Assembly (NCBI GenBank): GCA_035575925.1 | Contig: DATLXK010000012.1 | Span: 62,001 to 126,000 of the forward strand | Length of the DNA: 64,000 nucleotides | From: DASWTL01 sp035575925 | GTDB lineage: Bacteria; Bacteroidota; Bacteroidia; Sphingobacteriales; Sphingobacteriaceae | Direction of reading: 5' to 3' | Part shown: piece by piece, positions 40,024 through 48,676 of the stretch | Position numbering within the stretch: position 1 is the stretch's first letter | How the letters are laid out: each line of letters opens with the position of its first letter | Notes under the pieces: generated by a model | What the model was told of the DNA's origin: nothing | The model's database searches: none | The model's input: only the letters and a program-made list of their open reading frames with translations | Translations under genes and position numbers: made by a program

Positions 40024-41325
40024 ATGAAGCCGCTAATCTTGTTTATAGCTTTTACACTTTGTTATGTATCAGCTTCTGCGCAAAAAAAACGTCCACGGAA
40101 TACTAACACTACCCCCCAATCCCAGATCAAGTATGAAAACTTCGTATACCTTCCCCAGATAAAGTCAGTTGAGTTTTATAACAGGGCAAAAGAACAGTCG
40201 GTGCCGGTTATTATCTTAGGTACAAATGATGAGTTGATCCTTGGGTTTGACGATCTTAGAGAAGGCAGAAGAAATATTTCATACTCCTTAGAACATTGTG
40301 ATGCAGGTTGGGCCAGCAGCCGCTTATCTACATTAGATTATCTTGAAAGCTTTCCGGAAGATCGTATAAATGATTATAGAAGTTCATTCAATACACTGCA
40401 AAAGTACACTCATTATGAAGTTACGATTCCTAATCTAACCATCAGACCCAAAATATCCGGAAATTACCTATTAAAGGTTTATGAAGATTCTGACCAGAGA
40501 AAATTGATCCTGACGAGGCGCTTTTATGTTGTTGAGCCAAAAACCAGTATTAGTGCAGAAGTTTCTTTTTCAAGTGATATTGCAGAGAGAAATCGCAGGC
40601 AAAAAGTTAACTTTATAGTGAATCACCCACAATTGAGTATTCAGAACCCGTATACTGATGTAAAGGTTATAGCTATTCAAAACGGCCGTGATGATTTGAT
40701 GCAAACTTCTCAGCGCCCAACGTTCATCAGGCAAAATCAATTAGTGTATAATGATTTGCGCAACTTTGACTTTTTTGGAAGTAACGAATTCAGACGATTT
40801 GATATAAGGAGCTTGAGGTTTCAATCCGAAAGAATCTCTAGAATTGAGAAAGACAGCCTTAACAGAATATTTCTAATTAATGATCCCATACAATCAAGAA
40901 GCAGTTACACGTATATTTTTGATGAAAATGGTGCTTTTTTTATCCGTAATCAGGATGGCAGGGATGATCGCACCGATGCTGATTATGCTATGGTGCAATT
41001 CACACTGGTAGCAAATAAACCTGCAACTGCCGGAAACGCATACGTAATAGGCAAATTCAACGATTATCAAATCAGTGAGGATAATAAACTTTTTTATGAT
41101 GAAGCCCGCAAGCGATTTTACGGTGCAGCCTTTTTAAAGCAAGGAGTGTACGATTATCAATACATTTGGCAGGAAGAGGGCAGTAAACTACCCGACCATA
41201 ACGTTTTTAACGGCTCTTTTTTTGAGACTGAAAACAACTACCAGATCTTTTTTTACTACCGTAGGCCGGGATCAAGATGGGATGAGCTTATTGGCTTTAC
41301 TCAAATCAATTCTGTAAAAAGATAG
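40024..41325 (+). CDS. Type IX secretion system plug protein (DUF5103)
   Basis: 433 residues from the Met at 40024, which starts a signal peptide (MKPLILFIAFTLCYVSASAQ); an upstream Met adds 12 residues. The body matches the DUF5103 family: YENFVYLPQIKSVEFYNR, LGTNDELILGFDDLREGRRN, ISYSLEHCDAGWASSRLSTL, DYLESFPEDRINDYRSSFNT and NYLLKVYEDSDQRKLILTRR, with PTFIRQNQLVYND further on. In Flavobacterium this protein closes the outer-membrane translocon SprA when it is idle. It implies a working type IX system in this organism, matching the sorting-domain remnant at 534-983. It lies 64 bases after the ABC-F gene on the same strand. Confidence 0.92.
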   Translation: MKPLILFIAFTLCYVSASAQKKRPRNTNTTPQSQIKYENFVYLPQIKSVEFYNRAKEQSVPVIILGTNDELILGFDDLREGRRNISYSLEHCDAGWASSRLSTLDYLESFPEDRINDYRSSFNTLQKYTHYEVTIPNLTIRPKISGNYLLKVYEDSDQRKLILTRRFYVVEPKTSISAEVSFSSDIAERNRRQKVNFIVNHPQLSIQNPYTDVKVIAIQNGRDDLMQTSQRPTFIRQNQLVYNDLRNFDFFGSNEFRRFDIRSLRFQSERISRIEKDSLNRIFLINDPIQSRSSYTYIFDENGAFFIRNQDGRDDRTDADYAMVQFTLVANKPATAGNAYVIGKFNDYQISEDNKLFYDEARKRFYGAAFLKQGVYDYQYIWQEEGSKLPDHNVFNGSFFETENNYQIFFYYRRPGSRWDELIGFTQINSVKR

Positions 41326-41389
41326 TTGAAAAACGATTGCAAGATTGCGCCCGGCCTGCAACCGGCATAAAAGATTAACTTCGCCTTTA

Positions 41390-41917
41390 ATGAGTACAAA
41401 AACAAAACCGGCAAAGGCTTCATTCACAATTATGAATGAGTTGGTTCTCCCTAATGATACCAATACATTAAACAATCTCATGGGAGGCCGTCTGCTACAC
41501 TGGATGGATATTGCAGCAGCCATATCTGCTCAAAAGCATTGCAATCAAATAGTAGTTACTGCTTCTGTAGATAATGTTTCTTTTAAACATCCTATCAAAT
41601 TAGGTGATGTGATCACTATTGAGGCTAAAGTTACACGTTCATTTCACACATCAATGGAAGTCAGACTGGATGTATGGGCCGAAAATATCCCGTCGGGTTC
41701 CAGGATTAAATCCAATGAAGCTTATTATACTTTTGTGGCCATAAAACAGGCTGAAAATCCTATTTCAATTCCTGAAGTGCAGCCTGAATCAGAGGAAGAA
41801 CTAAAATTATATGAGGGAGCATTACGGAGACGCCAGTTACGCTTAATACTGGGAGGAAAGATGCAGCCCGACGATGCTACCGAATTGAAAGCTTTATTTA
41901 TTAAAGATCACGACTAA
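41390..41917 (+). CDS. Acyl-CoA thioesterase, hotdog fold
   Basis: 175 residues from the Met at 41390 (MSTKTKPAKASFTIMNELVL). The hotdog domain is read from LPNDTNTLNNLMGGRLLHWM, then DIAAAISAQKHCNQIVVTAS and VDNVSFKHPIKLGDVITIEA, VTRSFHTSMEVRLDVWAENI, with the family Asn/Asp (L-P-N-D-T-N, G-G-x-L-x-x-W-M-D). The C-terminal ~45 residues (EEELKLYEGALRRRQLRLIL) are an extra helical tail found in the YciA/BACH-like group. It hydrolyses acyl-CoA to free acid and CoA in the cytosol. It converges with, and overlaps by 4 bases, the EVE-domain gene. Confidence 0.92.
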   Translation: MSTKTKPAKASFTIMNELVLPNDTNTLNNLMGGRLLHWMDIAAAISAQKHCNQIVVTASVDNVSFKHPIKLGDVITIEAKVTRSFHTSMEVRLDVWAENIPSGSRIKSNEAYYTFVAIKQAENPISIPEVQPESEEELKLYEGALRRRQLRLILGGKMQPDDATELKALFIKDHD

Positions 41918-42336
41918 TTTCCGGGGCTGCTTATCTCTAATATCCGGTCAAATTCTTCTGCCTTCAAAGCCATTACAGATAAGCGTCCCTGGCGTACCAG
42001 GCCAATATCTTTTAAGCGGCTATCTGCTTTAATCTGTTCCAGGGTTACCGGATTTTTAAGTGTTTCAACAGGCACAAGATCTACAACTACCCAGTTTGGA
42101 TCTTCGGATGTAGGATCCTGATAGTGTTCTTTAACAACCTTTGCAACTCCTACAACTTCCTTGCCCTCATTACTATGATAAAACAGCACCAAGTCGCTCT
42201 CCCTCATCGCTTTTAAGTTATTACGTGCCTGAAAATTACGTACACCATCCCAAAAGGTACGGCCTTCCTGAGTAAATTTGTCCCAGCTATATTTTACAGG
42301 TTCAGATTTTACGAGCCAGTGTTGTGGTTTTTTCAT
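41914..42336 (-). CDS. EVE-domain protein
   Basis: 140 residues covering one PUA-like EVE domain: HWLVKSEPVKYSWDKFTQEG, TFWDGVRNFQARNNLKAMRE, DLVLFYHSNEGKEVVGVAKV, WVVVDLVPVETLKNPVTLEQ, and RQGRLSVMALKAEEFDRIL. The W-D-G-V-R-N-x-x-A-R motif and aromatic residues form the cage thought to recognise modified bases in DNA or RNA. EVE domains also occur fused to restriction enzymes; here it is a free protein and lies 250 bases from the restriction-modification gene on the opposite strand, an interesting but unproven neighbour. Confidence 0.95.
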   Translation of the reverse strand: MKKPQHWLVKSEPVKYSWDKFTQEGRTFWDGVRNFQARNNLKAMRESDLVLFYHSNEGKEVVGVAKVVKEHYQDPTSEDPNWVVVDLVPVETLKNPVTLEQIKADSRLKDIGLVRQGRLSVMALKAEEFDRILEISSPGN

Positions 42337-42593
42337 TGTTTTTGGTACCTCGGGCTGTTTTAATTAACTAATGGTGACAAAGATAAATGAAAACATAAAT
42401 TGAACATGAAGAAATAGTCACAATCAAAAGTTATTCATTTTTTTGAATGGATATGATTTTACCCTTTATATACCTGCTGATCTTAATAAACCTTATATCT
42501 TCTTAATTTATAAAATAAACCAAAGAGGAAGTCTTATCGAGATTTAACTAAAACTTTAAAATATATCAGTCCTAAATTTAGTAATATTGAGAT

Positions 42594-45500
42594 ATGACTC
42601 TTCAATCATACGTCGACATAATAAATCTTCGATACAAAACCGGAATAAGCAGGGAACATACTTACAGGGGGGATTTACAAGCTCTGCTAATGAATTTACT
42701 CCCGGATATTTTAGTTACAAATGAACCTGCCAGAGTGGCCTGTGGAGCTCCTGATTATATGTTAACAAGGAAAGATATTCCTGTAGGATATATTGAGGCA
42801 AAAGATATTGGGGTTGATTTACATTCAAAAACCCTAAAAGAGCAGTTCGAAAGATATAAATCCGGGCTAAGCAATCTGATATTTACAGATTATCTTGATT
42901 TTCATTTTTATAAAGATGGGGTTTTCACAACAAGCGTTTCCATAGCAAAGATTGAAAACGGTGCCATTATTCCGATTCCTTCCAATTTCGATACCTTTCA
43001 AGGACTTATTAAGAACTTTGCGTTAACAATATCCCAGACTATTAAAAGCCCTACTAAACTAGCTGAAATGATGGCCGGTAAGGCAAAGTTAATGGCTGAC
43101 ATTATTGAGAAGTCGTTAAATTTCGATGATGATAACGATACCCAAAGCAGTTTAAAAAAGCAAATGCTTTCATTTAAGCAAATGCTTATCCATGATATAG
43201 ATAATAAAGCATTCTCTGATATTTATGCACAGACGATTGCTTATGGAATGTTTGCTGCAAGATATCACGACCCAACTCTACCAACTTTCAGCAGGCAGGA
43301 AGCTGCTACCCTGATACCAAAATCAAACCCATTTCTGCGAAAATTATTTCAGGATATTGCAGGATATGACCTGGATGACCGCTTAGTTTGGATTGTTGAT
43401 GAGTTGGTCAATATATTTTTAGCTAGTGATGTTGCAGATATCATGCGGAACTTTGGTAAGAGCACCAAGCAGGAAGATCCGGTGGTTCACTTTTATGAAA
43501 CTTTCCTTGCTGCATACAATCCTGCATTACGTAAGGCTAGGGGAGTATGGTACACGCCCCAACCGGTTGTAAATTTTATAGTTCGGGCAGTGGATGATAT
43601 TCTAAAAACGGAATTTAACCTTCCGCAAGGCCTGGCTGATACCACAAAGATTAAAGTAAAAAGTAAGCACCATACCAAAGCTACTACCGATCAACGATCC
43701 AAGATGAAGGAAGTTGAACTTGAGCACGAAGTCCATAAAGTTCAGATTTTAGATCCTGCGACAGGCACCGGAACATTTCTGGCAGAAGTTGTCAGGCATA
43801 TTTATAAAAACTTCGAAGGTCAACAGGGGATCTGGAGTAATTATGTCAACCAGCATTTAATACCACGGTTAAATGGTTTCGAGCTGCTCATGGCAAGTTA
43901 TGCAATGGCACATTTAAAGATGGACATGCTATTAACCGAGACCGGGTATAAAGCTACTACCGATCAGCGGTTAAGGATATTTCTTACCAATAGTCTGGAA
44001 GAAGCTCATCGGGATACTGGAACTTTATTTAGTTCCTGGTTGAGTGATGAGGCTGATCAGGCGAATGCTGTTAAAAGGGATACGCCGGTTATGGTTGTGA
44101 TTGGAAATCCTCCCTATAGTGTGAGTAGCAGTAACAAAAGTGAATGGATAGAAAAGTTAACAGCGGACTATAAAAAAGACTTAAAGGAAAAGAACATACA
44201 ACCCCTGTCAGACGATTATATCAAATTTATAAGGTTCGGGCAGCACTTCATAGAAAAAAATGGAGACGGCATACTAGCTTATATCTCTAATAACAGTTTC
44301 TTGGATGGATTGATACATAGACAAATGAGGAAACATTTATTGGAAGGCTTCGATGATATATATATCCTTGATTTACATGGTGACGCAAAGAAGCAGGAAA
44401 TTTGCCTTGACGGCTCCCCGGACCAAAACGTTTTCGACATAATGCAAGGCGTAAGCATTAATATTTTTGTTAAGACCTCTCGAACTAAAAATTTAGGTAA
44501 AATATACCACTCTAGTTTGCAAGGTAGCCGTAATTACAAATATGAATTTCTGAACCAGAATAAGCTTTCTACTATCAACTGGAAGGACTTAGATTTCAAT
44601 GAACCAAATTTTTTCTTTGTTGAAAAGAACTTTTCAGGCAAAGAAACTTATGAAATTGGATTTAAACTTGATGAACTTTTCACAAAATACAATAATGGAA
44701 TTGAAACCGGAAAGGACAGCTTCTTTTATTCATTATCGAAAAATGAACATATTAAGTTGTTAAAGCTTGCTTTTTCTAATAAATCGGAAGCTATTAAGGA
44801 TTTTCAAATAACCAATACAGAAAGTTTTAAATTTCTTGATAAGTTGTCTGTAAGCACTTTCAACGAAAATTTACTAAGACCAATCAGCTATCGACCATTC
44901 GATGTTATATCTTGTTACTATGACAGGGATTTGCAAAGAAGACCTGCTTACAGTACAATGAGAAATTTATTCAAACCCAATCTTGGCTTATTAGTTCCAA
45001 GACAAGTAAATGATAATTTTCATCATGTCTTCATCTCAAGTTACCCAACTGACTGTAATTTAACAGGCACTGCTAAGAAATTTGGAAGTGCTCCACTTTT
45101 TCCACTGTATGTTTATCCAGAAACTAGCAGTCAACAAACCTTATCTCCAAACCAAAGAATAGCTAATCTTAGTAAAGACATTATCAATAACATTGCGAAG
45201 AAATTAGAAATATCCTTTACTAATGAAAAAGTGGAGAATAACAAAACGTTTGCACCTATTGACATTTTAGATTATATCTATTCAGTTTTACATTCACCTG
45301 CCTATAGAGATAAATACAAAGAGTTTTTAAAAATCGACTTTCCGCGAGTTCCATATCCTCAAGATCAAAACACCTTCTGGAAACTGGTAAAACTGGGTGG
45401 AGAGTTAAGACAAATCCATTTATTAGAAAGCCCAGAGGTTAACAAATACATTACCCAATATCCTATTGATGGAGATAACATTGTAACTAAAATTAAATTC

Positions 45501-45779
45501 GAAGAGAATTACGAAATAATTGATGGTGATACAATAACTAATATGGATCCTGTTTATCCGATGGGAAGGGTTTATATTAACGACACGCAGTTTTTTCAAC
45601 TGGTGCCGGAAGTTGCCTGGAAGTTCTATATCGGAGGATATCAACCAGCTCAAAAATGGTTAAAAGATCGAAAAGGAAGAGAATTGAGTTTTGAGGATAT
45701 TTTACATTATCAGAAGGTTATAGTAGCATTGAAGAGAACTGATGAATTAATGAAGGAAATTGACTTGGTAACAATTTAA
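42594..45779 (+). CDS. Single-chain restriction-modification enzyme (nuclease-methyltransferase-specificity, ISP/type IIG-like)
   Basis: 1061 residues. Residues ~1-130 hold a PD-(D/E)xK nuclease (GAPDYMLTRKDIPVGYIEAK with Asp54, Glu68 and Lys70). A helical connector (~135-340) leads to an N6-adenine methyltransferase: GVWYTPQPVVNFIVRAVDD, motif I ILDPATGTGTFLAEV (~385), GFELLMASYAMAHLKMDMLL and motif IV VVIGNPPYS (~503). The last ~450 residues (LDLHGDAKKQEICLDGSPDQ, PYRPFDV-like text SYRPFDVISCYYDRDLQRRP, ALFPLYVYPE-like) are the target-recognition half found in ISP enzymes. A DEAD/helicase domain, present in type ISP proteins of ~1500 residues, is missing, so it should cut without translocation. 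No separate methylase or specificity gene is nearby. Confidence 0.9.
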   Translation: MTLQSYVDIINLRYKTGISREHTYRGDLQALLMNLLPDILVTNEPARVACGAPDYMLTRKDIPVGYIEAKDIGVDLHSKTLKEQFERYKSGLSNLIFTDYLDFHFYKDGVFTTSVSIAKIENGAIIPIPSNFDTFQGLIKNFALTISQTIKSPTKLAEMMAGKAKLMADIIEKSLNFDDDNDTQSSLKKQMLSFKQMLIHDIDNKAFSDIYAQTIAYGMFAARYHDPTLPTFSRQEAATLIPKSNPFLRKLFQDIAGYDLDDRLVWIVDELVNIFLASDVADIMRNFGKSTKQEDPVVHFYETFLAAYNPALRKARGVWYTPQPVVNFIVRAVDDILKTEFNLPQGLADTTKIKVKSKHHTKATTDQRSKMKEVELEHEVHKVQILDPATGTGTFLAEVVRHIYKNFEGQQGIWSNYVNQHLIPRLNGFELLMASYAMAHLKMDMLLTETGYKATTDQRLRIFLTNSLEEAHRDTGTLFSSWLSDEADQANAVKRDTPVMVVIGNPPYSVSSSNKSEWIEKLTADYKKDLKEKNIQPLSDDYIKFIRFGQHFIEKNGDGILAYISNNSFLDGLIHRQMRKHLLEGFDDIYILDLHGDAKKQEICLDGSPDQNVFDIMQGVSINIFVKTSRTKNLGKIYHSSLQGSRNYKYEFLNQNKLSTINWKDLDFNEPNFFFVEKNFSGKETYEIGFKLDELFTKYNNGIETGKDSFFYSLSKNEHIKLLKLAFSNKSEAIKDFQITNTESFKFLDKLSVSTFNENLLRPISYRPFDVISCYYDRDLQRRPAYSTMRNLFKPNLGLLVPRQVNDNFHHVFISSYPTDCNLTGTAKKFGSAPLFPLYVYPETSSQQTLSPNQRIANLSKDIINNIAKKLEISFTNEKVENNKTFAPIDILDYIYSVLHSPAYRDKYKEFLKIDFPRVPYPQDQNTFWKLVKLGGELRQIHLLESPEVNKYITQYPIDGDNIVTKIKFEENYEIIDGDTITNMDPVYPMGRVYINDTQFFQLVPEVAWKFYIGGYQPAQKWLKDRKGRELSFEDILHYQKVIVALKRTDELMKEIDLVTI

Positions 45780-45829
45780 CACTTAGTTATAGATGGAGGC
45801 AGCAAGCGATTTACTAATAGCTTAAAATA

Positions 45830-45852
45830 AGGGTAAATAAATTAATTGCCCT
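45830..45852. terminator. Possible terminator after the restriction gene
   Basis: 7-bp stem with one G-U pair (45830-45836 with 45846-45852) between the convergent genes; no clear T run, hence doubtful. Confidence 0.3.
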
Positions 45853-45869
45853 GTATTGCCCGTAACTAT

Positions 45870-46094
45870 TCACGCTGCATTATAATATTCGGGATACCGG
45901 GCGGGCTTTAGTTTATTAATTTCTACGTAAAAGTACTGCTCTGCTTTATCAACAATACAACGCACCTTAGCTATTGTTGTATCAGTCTGAAAAAGTGATA
46001 GCACCTGCCCCATCATAGTAAGGCCCACCATTGAAAAATCTACAATATCACCTAAATTAATAAAGCTTGCTGATGGTTTTTCTACTGCTATCAT
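45870..46094 (-). CDS. Small protein, function unknown
   Basis: 74 residues with coding-like composition: FINLGDIVDFSMVGLTMMGQ, VLSLFQTDTTIAKVRCIVDK and YFYVEINKLKPARYPEYYN. The pattern of short strands (G-D-I-V-x-F, G-Q-V-L-S, A-K-V-R-C-I-V, F-Y-V-E-I-x-K-L-K-P) suggests a small SH3- or KOW-like barrel. No signal peptide. I do not know a named family. It is followed on the same strand by nothing, and preceded 11 bases upstream by a doubtful 64-codon frame. Confidence 0.6.
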   Translation of the reverse strand: MIAVEKPSASFINLGDIVDFSMVGLTMMGQVLSLFQTDTTIAKVRCIVDKAEQYFYVEINKLKPARYPEYYNAA

Positions 46095-46105
46095 ATCAAT
46101 ACGTT

Positions 46106-46300
46106 TTAATTATAATTCCTGTAAATAACCTTTAACTTAGTAGACAGAACAGTACACAAAGACGCTTTATTTGAATACAATTGTGAACATGTGCTTTTTA
46201 AATGTGATGGAATTTGTACTGAGGGAGCATGCATCATTACCACTTTAGCTTCAGAAATAGTTTGTTTTACAACGGGAGATGATGTTAGCTTAATAATCAT
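46106..46300 (-). CDS. Doubtful small open frame
   Basis: 64 codons, ATG at 46300, on the same strand as the small gene at 45870 and 11 bases before it. The composition (IIKLTSSPVVKQTISEAKVV, SHLKSTCSQLYSNKASLCTV) is plausible but not diagnostic, and nothing resembles it. It may be a gene of this pair or simply leader sequence. Confidence 0.25.
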   Translation of the reverse strand: MIIKLTSSPVVKQTISEAKVVMMHAPSVQIPSHLKSTCSQLYSNKASLCTVLSTKLKVIYRNYN

Positions 46301-46651
46301 GGTAATAATTGGTTTAATTGATAAATTAATTAAATCAAATGTTTTGCCAATAATTTTATATGCAAATTAGAACTATATGTGAGCAAAAAAATTATCACAA
46401 CGGGCATTTTATTACCAGTATTTTCCCAGAAAGAACATTTTCTAAGATAACTGATCGCTCACAGTTCTCCTTTCCTAATTGTCGATGATAAATTACAAGG
46501 TTTGTTGATAATGATATACATTTAAAACACAGGAGCAGATTGGGTTTCTTAATTATGCTAAATTAACGAAAATCCAATAAAATGCGTTATAACGTATCTA
46601 GGGCACTATTTCGGTTGTTTTATATTTGGTAAATCTTGCCTTTATAAATAT
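46301..46651. other. Gene-free stretch
   Basis: About 350 A-T rich bases between the divergent small genes. I find no open frame of note, RNA gene or repeat; it should hold the promoter of the minus-strand pair. Confidence 0.5.
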
Positions 46652-46667
46652 TGGCACCTGATTTGTT
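46652..46667 (+). promoter_or_regulatory. Sigma-54-like element upstream of the second YPDGS gene
   Basis: TTGGCAC - 5 bases - TTGTT: the -24 half is a perfect match with GG at 46653-46654, and the -12 half has G at the right spacing (46665) but T in place of C. It lies ~57 bases before the ATG at 46724. Confidence 0.35.
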
Positions 46668-46723
46668 TACACCCTTATGAACAATCAGAGTCCTAACCAA
46701 GGACTTCACATACTAACGACAAG

Positions 46724-46918
46724 ATGGAAAATCAATTAAAAATAACGAATACGGCTTACCCGGATGGTAGCGTAGTAATGTACTTGCATGGCATGATGCC
46801 CCCAGCAATTAAAAATATGGGTTCTATAATGAAGCAGGCTGTTTACAATTCAATTGTAAATGAGAATACCCAAGTTCCTAGTTTTATGTTAAAGAAACAC
46901 CTCTCGAAAGCTGGATAA
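46724..46918 (+). CDS. Small protein of the YPDGS-motif type, 64 residues
   Basis: 64 residues. The first 20 (NQLKITNTAYPDGSVVMY) match those of the 38-residue protein at 23800 in 11 of 16 aligned positions, counting the block LKI..T.YPDGS.V.Y. The rest (HGMMPPAIKNMGSIMKQAVY, NSIVNENTQVPSFML) is a longer, different tail. No signal peptide or membrane segment. It is alone, between gene-free stretches, just before the fibre-like operon but 560 bases from it. Function unknown. Confidence 0.6.
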   Translation: MENQLKITNTAYPDGSVVMYLHGMMPPAIKNMGSIMKQAVYNSIVNENTQVPSFMLKKHLSKAG

Positions 46919-46947
46919 ACTTTTACTTTTCAAGTGGCCGATACTTT

Positions 46948-46985
46948 TATCAATTGAAGATTCAAATTAGGAATTTCAATTGATA
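46948..46985. terminator. Inverted repeat behind the second YPDGS gene
   Basis: Perfect 11-bp A/T-rich inverted repeat (46948-46958 with 46975-46985), 30 bases past the stop. Could be a weak terminator or an operator-like dyad. Confidence 0.35.
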
Positions 46986-47477
46986 AATACGAAAGTAATA
47001 CGGCGCTACTTATGTTTCTACCTAGTTCTATAGTCCAATAGCTTTTAAGCTAGAATTATAGTTTTTCAGGATTCTATTACCTTGCCAATGAAATTCTAAT
47101 ATGAGCTTCCTAAATCTTGGGATTTCACGGAATTAACATTTATAGGCCTTTTATTTTCCCTTTTTCAGATTCTATTCGTTTTAAACGTTTACAATAACAT
47201 TGCCTGGGCTATGATACGGCAGATCATTTCCCAGCATTTAAATGGTAATTAAAGGTGATATGGATCCTGTATTATTATGTAACAATTAGCACACCCGCAT
47301 ATTGGGGAGTAATATCCACAAACAACCTTTCAATTCCCCGGTTCAATTTACCCAAACTTAAAAAAACCATGATATACACGTGTTTAACTTCCTTTAGTAT
47401 AGTGGTACATCTATTGAATAGAAACACATAGGATTAAGTTTACATTCTCAACATTTAACTTTTTACTTAACCGTATT
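46986..47477. other. Upstream region of the fibre-like operon, no gene seen
   Basis: About 490 A-T rich bases with no coding frame. A weak TGGTAC - 5 bases - TTGA element at 47403-47417 has the spacing of a sigma-54 site but lacks the -12 C. The length suggests a regulated promoter or a long leader. Confidence 0.4.
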
Positions 47478-47969
47478 ATGAAAAAAAATTTACTAACAGC
47501 ATTTTTCTGCGCCATGTTTCTTTTATTCAAAGCTGATGCAAATGGTCAGCAGACTCAAACAAGTAATGTTGCCGTGACCATTGCTACAGTTACTGAATTA
47601 ACAGCAAATAATACTAACCTTGCTACGTTTGCTTTTGCAACCGGAGCAGAACTGGAAGCTGGACTTACCCAACCAAATGCGGTATCACTTGCTTTTAAGT
47701 CTAATAAAATAACCAAAATTCAAATCAAGGCTCAAGGAGCAGGAACTTTTACCGGAGGGGCTGGCGATATGCCTGTAAGTGTTATTTCATACAAGAAAAA
47801 TGGAACAGGAGCATTTGTACCTTTAACATCTACTGCTGCTGATTTATCTTCTTCACAATCAAAGGGTTCTAGCTCTTTTGGTATAGATTACAAAATTACG
47901 CCGGGCTTATCCTATGATCCTGCTTCTGATTACGCAGTGACTATTGAATATATACTTACACCACAATAA
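47478..47969 (+). CDS. Small secreted beta-rich protein, subunit candidate 1
   Basis: 163 residues with a signal peptide (MKKNLLTAFFCAMFLLFKAD, cleavage near NGQ). The mature ~138 residues are rich in Thr, Ala, Ser and Gly and alternate like an Ig-type beta sandwich: NVAVTIATVTELTANNTNLA, NAVSLAFKSNKITKIQIKAQ, GAGTFTGGAGDMPVSVISYK, and the end block FGIDYKITPGLSYDPASDYA followed by VTIEYILTPQ. It is a paralogue of the next gene, sharing T-F-x-G-G-x-G-x-x-P, the DYKITPGL block and the terminal strand. This looks like a pilin- or DUF4402-like surface subunit; function is inferred from the operon. Confidence 0.75.
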   Translation: MKKNLLTAFFCAMFLLFKADANGQQTQTSNVAVTIATVTELTANNTNLATFAFATGAELEAGLTQPNAVSLAFKSNKITKIQIKAQGAGTFTGGAGDMPVSVISYKKNGTGAFVPLTSTAADLSSSQSKGSSSFGIDYKITPGLSYDPASDYAVTIEYILTPQ

Positions 47970-48014
47970 TTGCTTTATTATTCATATGTTATTGTAACTA
48001 AGTTTTGTAATAAT

Positions 48015-48536
48015 ATGTTAACTTATAAAATTAAAAATCGAAAAATATTTGGAGTTCTTTTGTTTTTCGCCTTTAACTGTAGTTTAGTTATGGGGCAGAA
48101 AACTTCTACAAGCATAGTTTCAGTTAAAATTCCGGAGGCATTAAGTCTTTCGGTTTCAGCTGGGAGTACAGTGGATTTTGATTTTACAAATGATTTAACG
48201 TTACTTACAACGGGTATTGAAAAGATAAATGCTGTAACATTGACCTATCAGTCTAATAAACCCTGGTTTCTTAATATAAACGCTACTAATGGTAATTTCA
48301 GTGGTGGAGATGGTGCAAATCCGATGCCTTCGTCAATTGTTCAGTTTAAAAACCATACGGGCGGAACATACGTGCCTTTATCAACTACTACAGTATCCTT
48401 AAGTGGAACAACAGGAGCTAAAAATCCAAAAGGTGCCAGCACAGTAGGTGTTGATTATAAAATTACTCCCGGGCTTAATTATCCCGCCTCGTCTGATTAC
48501 TCTATTGGTATCACTTATACTATAAGCACTATATAA
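48015..48536 (+). CDS. Small secreted beta-rich protein, subunit candidate 2
   Basis: 173 residues from the Met at 48015 (MLTYKIKNRKIFGVLLFFAF, signal cleavage near VMGQ); 15 more codons are open upstream. Mature protein: SIVSVKIPEALSLSVSAGST, INAVTLTYQSNKPWFLNINA, NGNFSGGDGANPMPSSIVQF, and the end block VGVDYKITPGLNYPASSDYS plus IGITYTIST. The same blocks occur in the preceding gene, 45 bases upstream, so the two arose by duplication. It is followed by an intrinsic terminator before the large outer-membrane gene, which would make the two subunit genes the most abundant part of the message. Confidence 0.75.
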   Translation: MLTYKIKNRKIFGVLLFFAFNCSLVMGQKTSTSIVSVKIPEALSLSVSAGSTVDFDFTNDLTLLTTGIEKINAVTLTYQSNKPWFLNINATNGNFSGGDGANPMPSSIVQFKNHTGGTYVPLSTTTVSLSGTTGAKNPKGASTVGVDYKITPGLNYPASSDYSIGITYTISTI

Positions 48537-48562
48537 ACGTTAATCGTTTGTTTTCTGGAAGG

Positions 48563-48594
48563 AAAGCTCTGCTAATTGCAAAGCTTTTTTTTTT
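48563..48594 (+). terminator. Intercistronic terminator/attenuator between subunit genes and usher-like gene
   Basis: 10-bp stem with one mismatch (48563-48572 with 48578-48587), 5-base loop, then a run of T through 48594. It lies 26 bases past the stop of the second subunit gene and upstream of any good start for the next gene. Confidence 0.75.
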
Positions 48595-48676
48595 AAGCCA
48601 ATATGTCTGCTCCCGGATTAAATTTACTTTATCTTTACGCAACACATTGTTATCACAAATACCATATATCAACGGT

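Noticed and set aside
42594..45779. Idea that the restriction enzyme belongs to a larger defence island (BREX, DISARM or similar)
   Set aside because: Neighbours are a T9SS plug protein, thioesterase, EVE protein and small unknown genes; none of the partner genes of those systems is present.
47403..47417. Sigma-54-like element TGGTAC-N5-TTGA upstream of the fibre-like operon
   Set aside because: The essential -12 GC is GA and the -24 half is imperfect; kept only as a note in the gene-free stretch.
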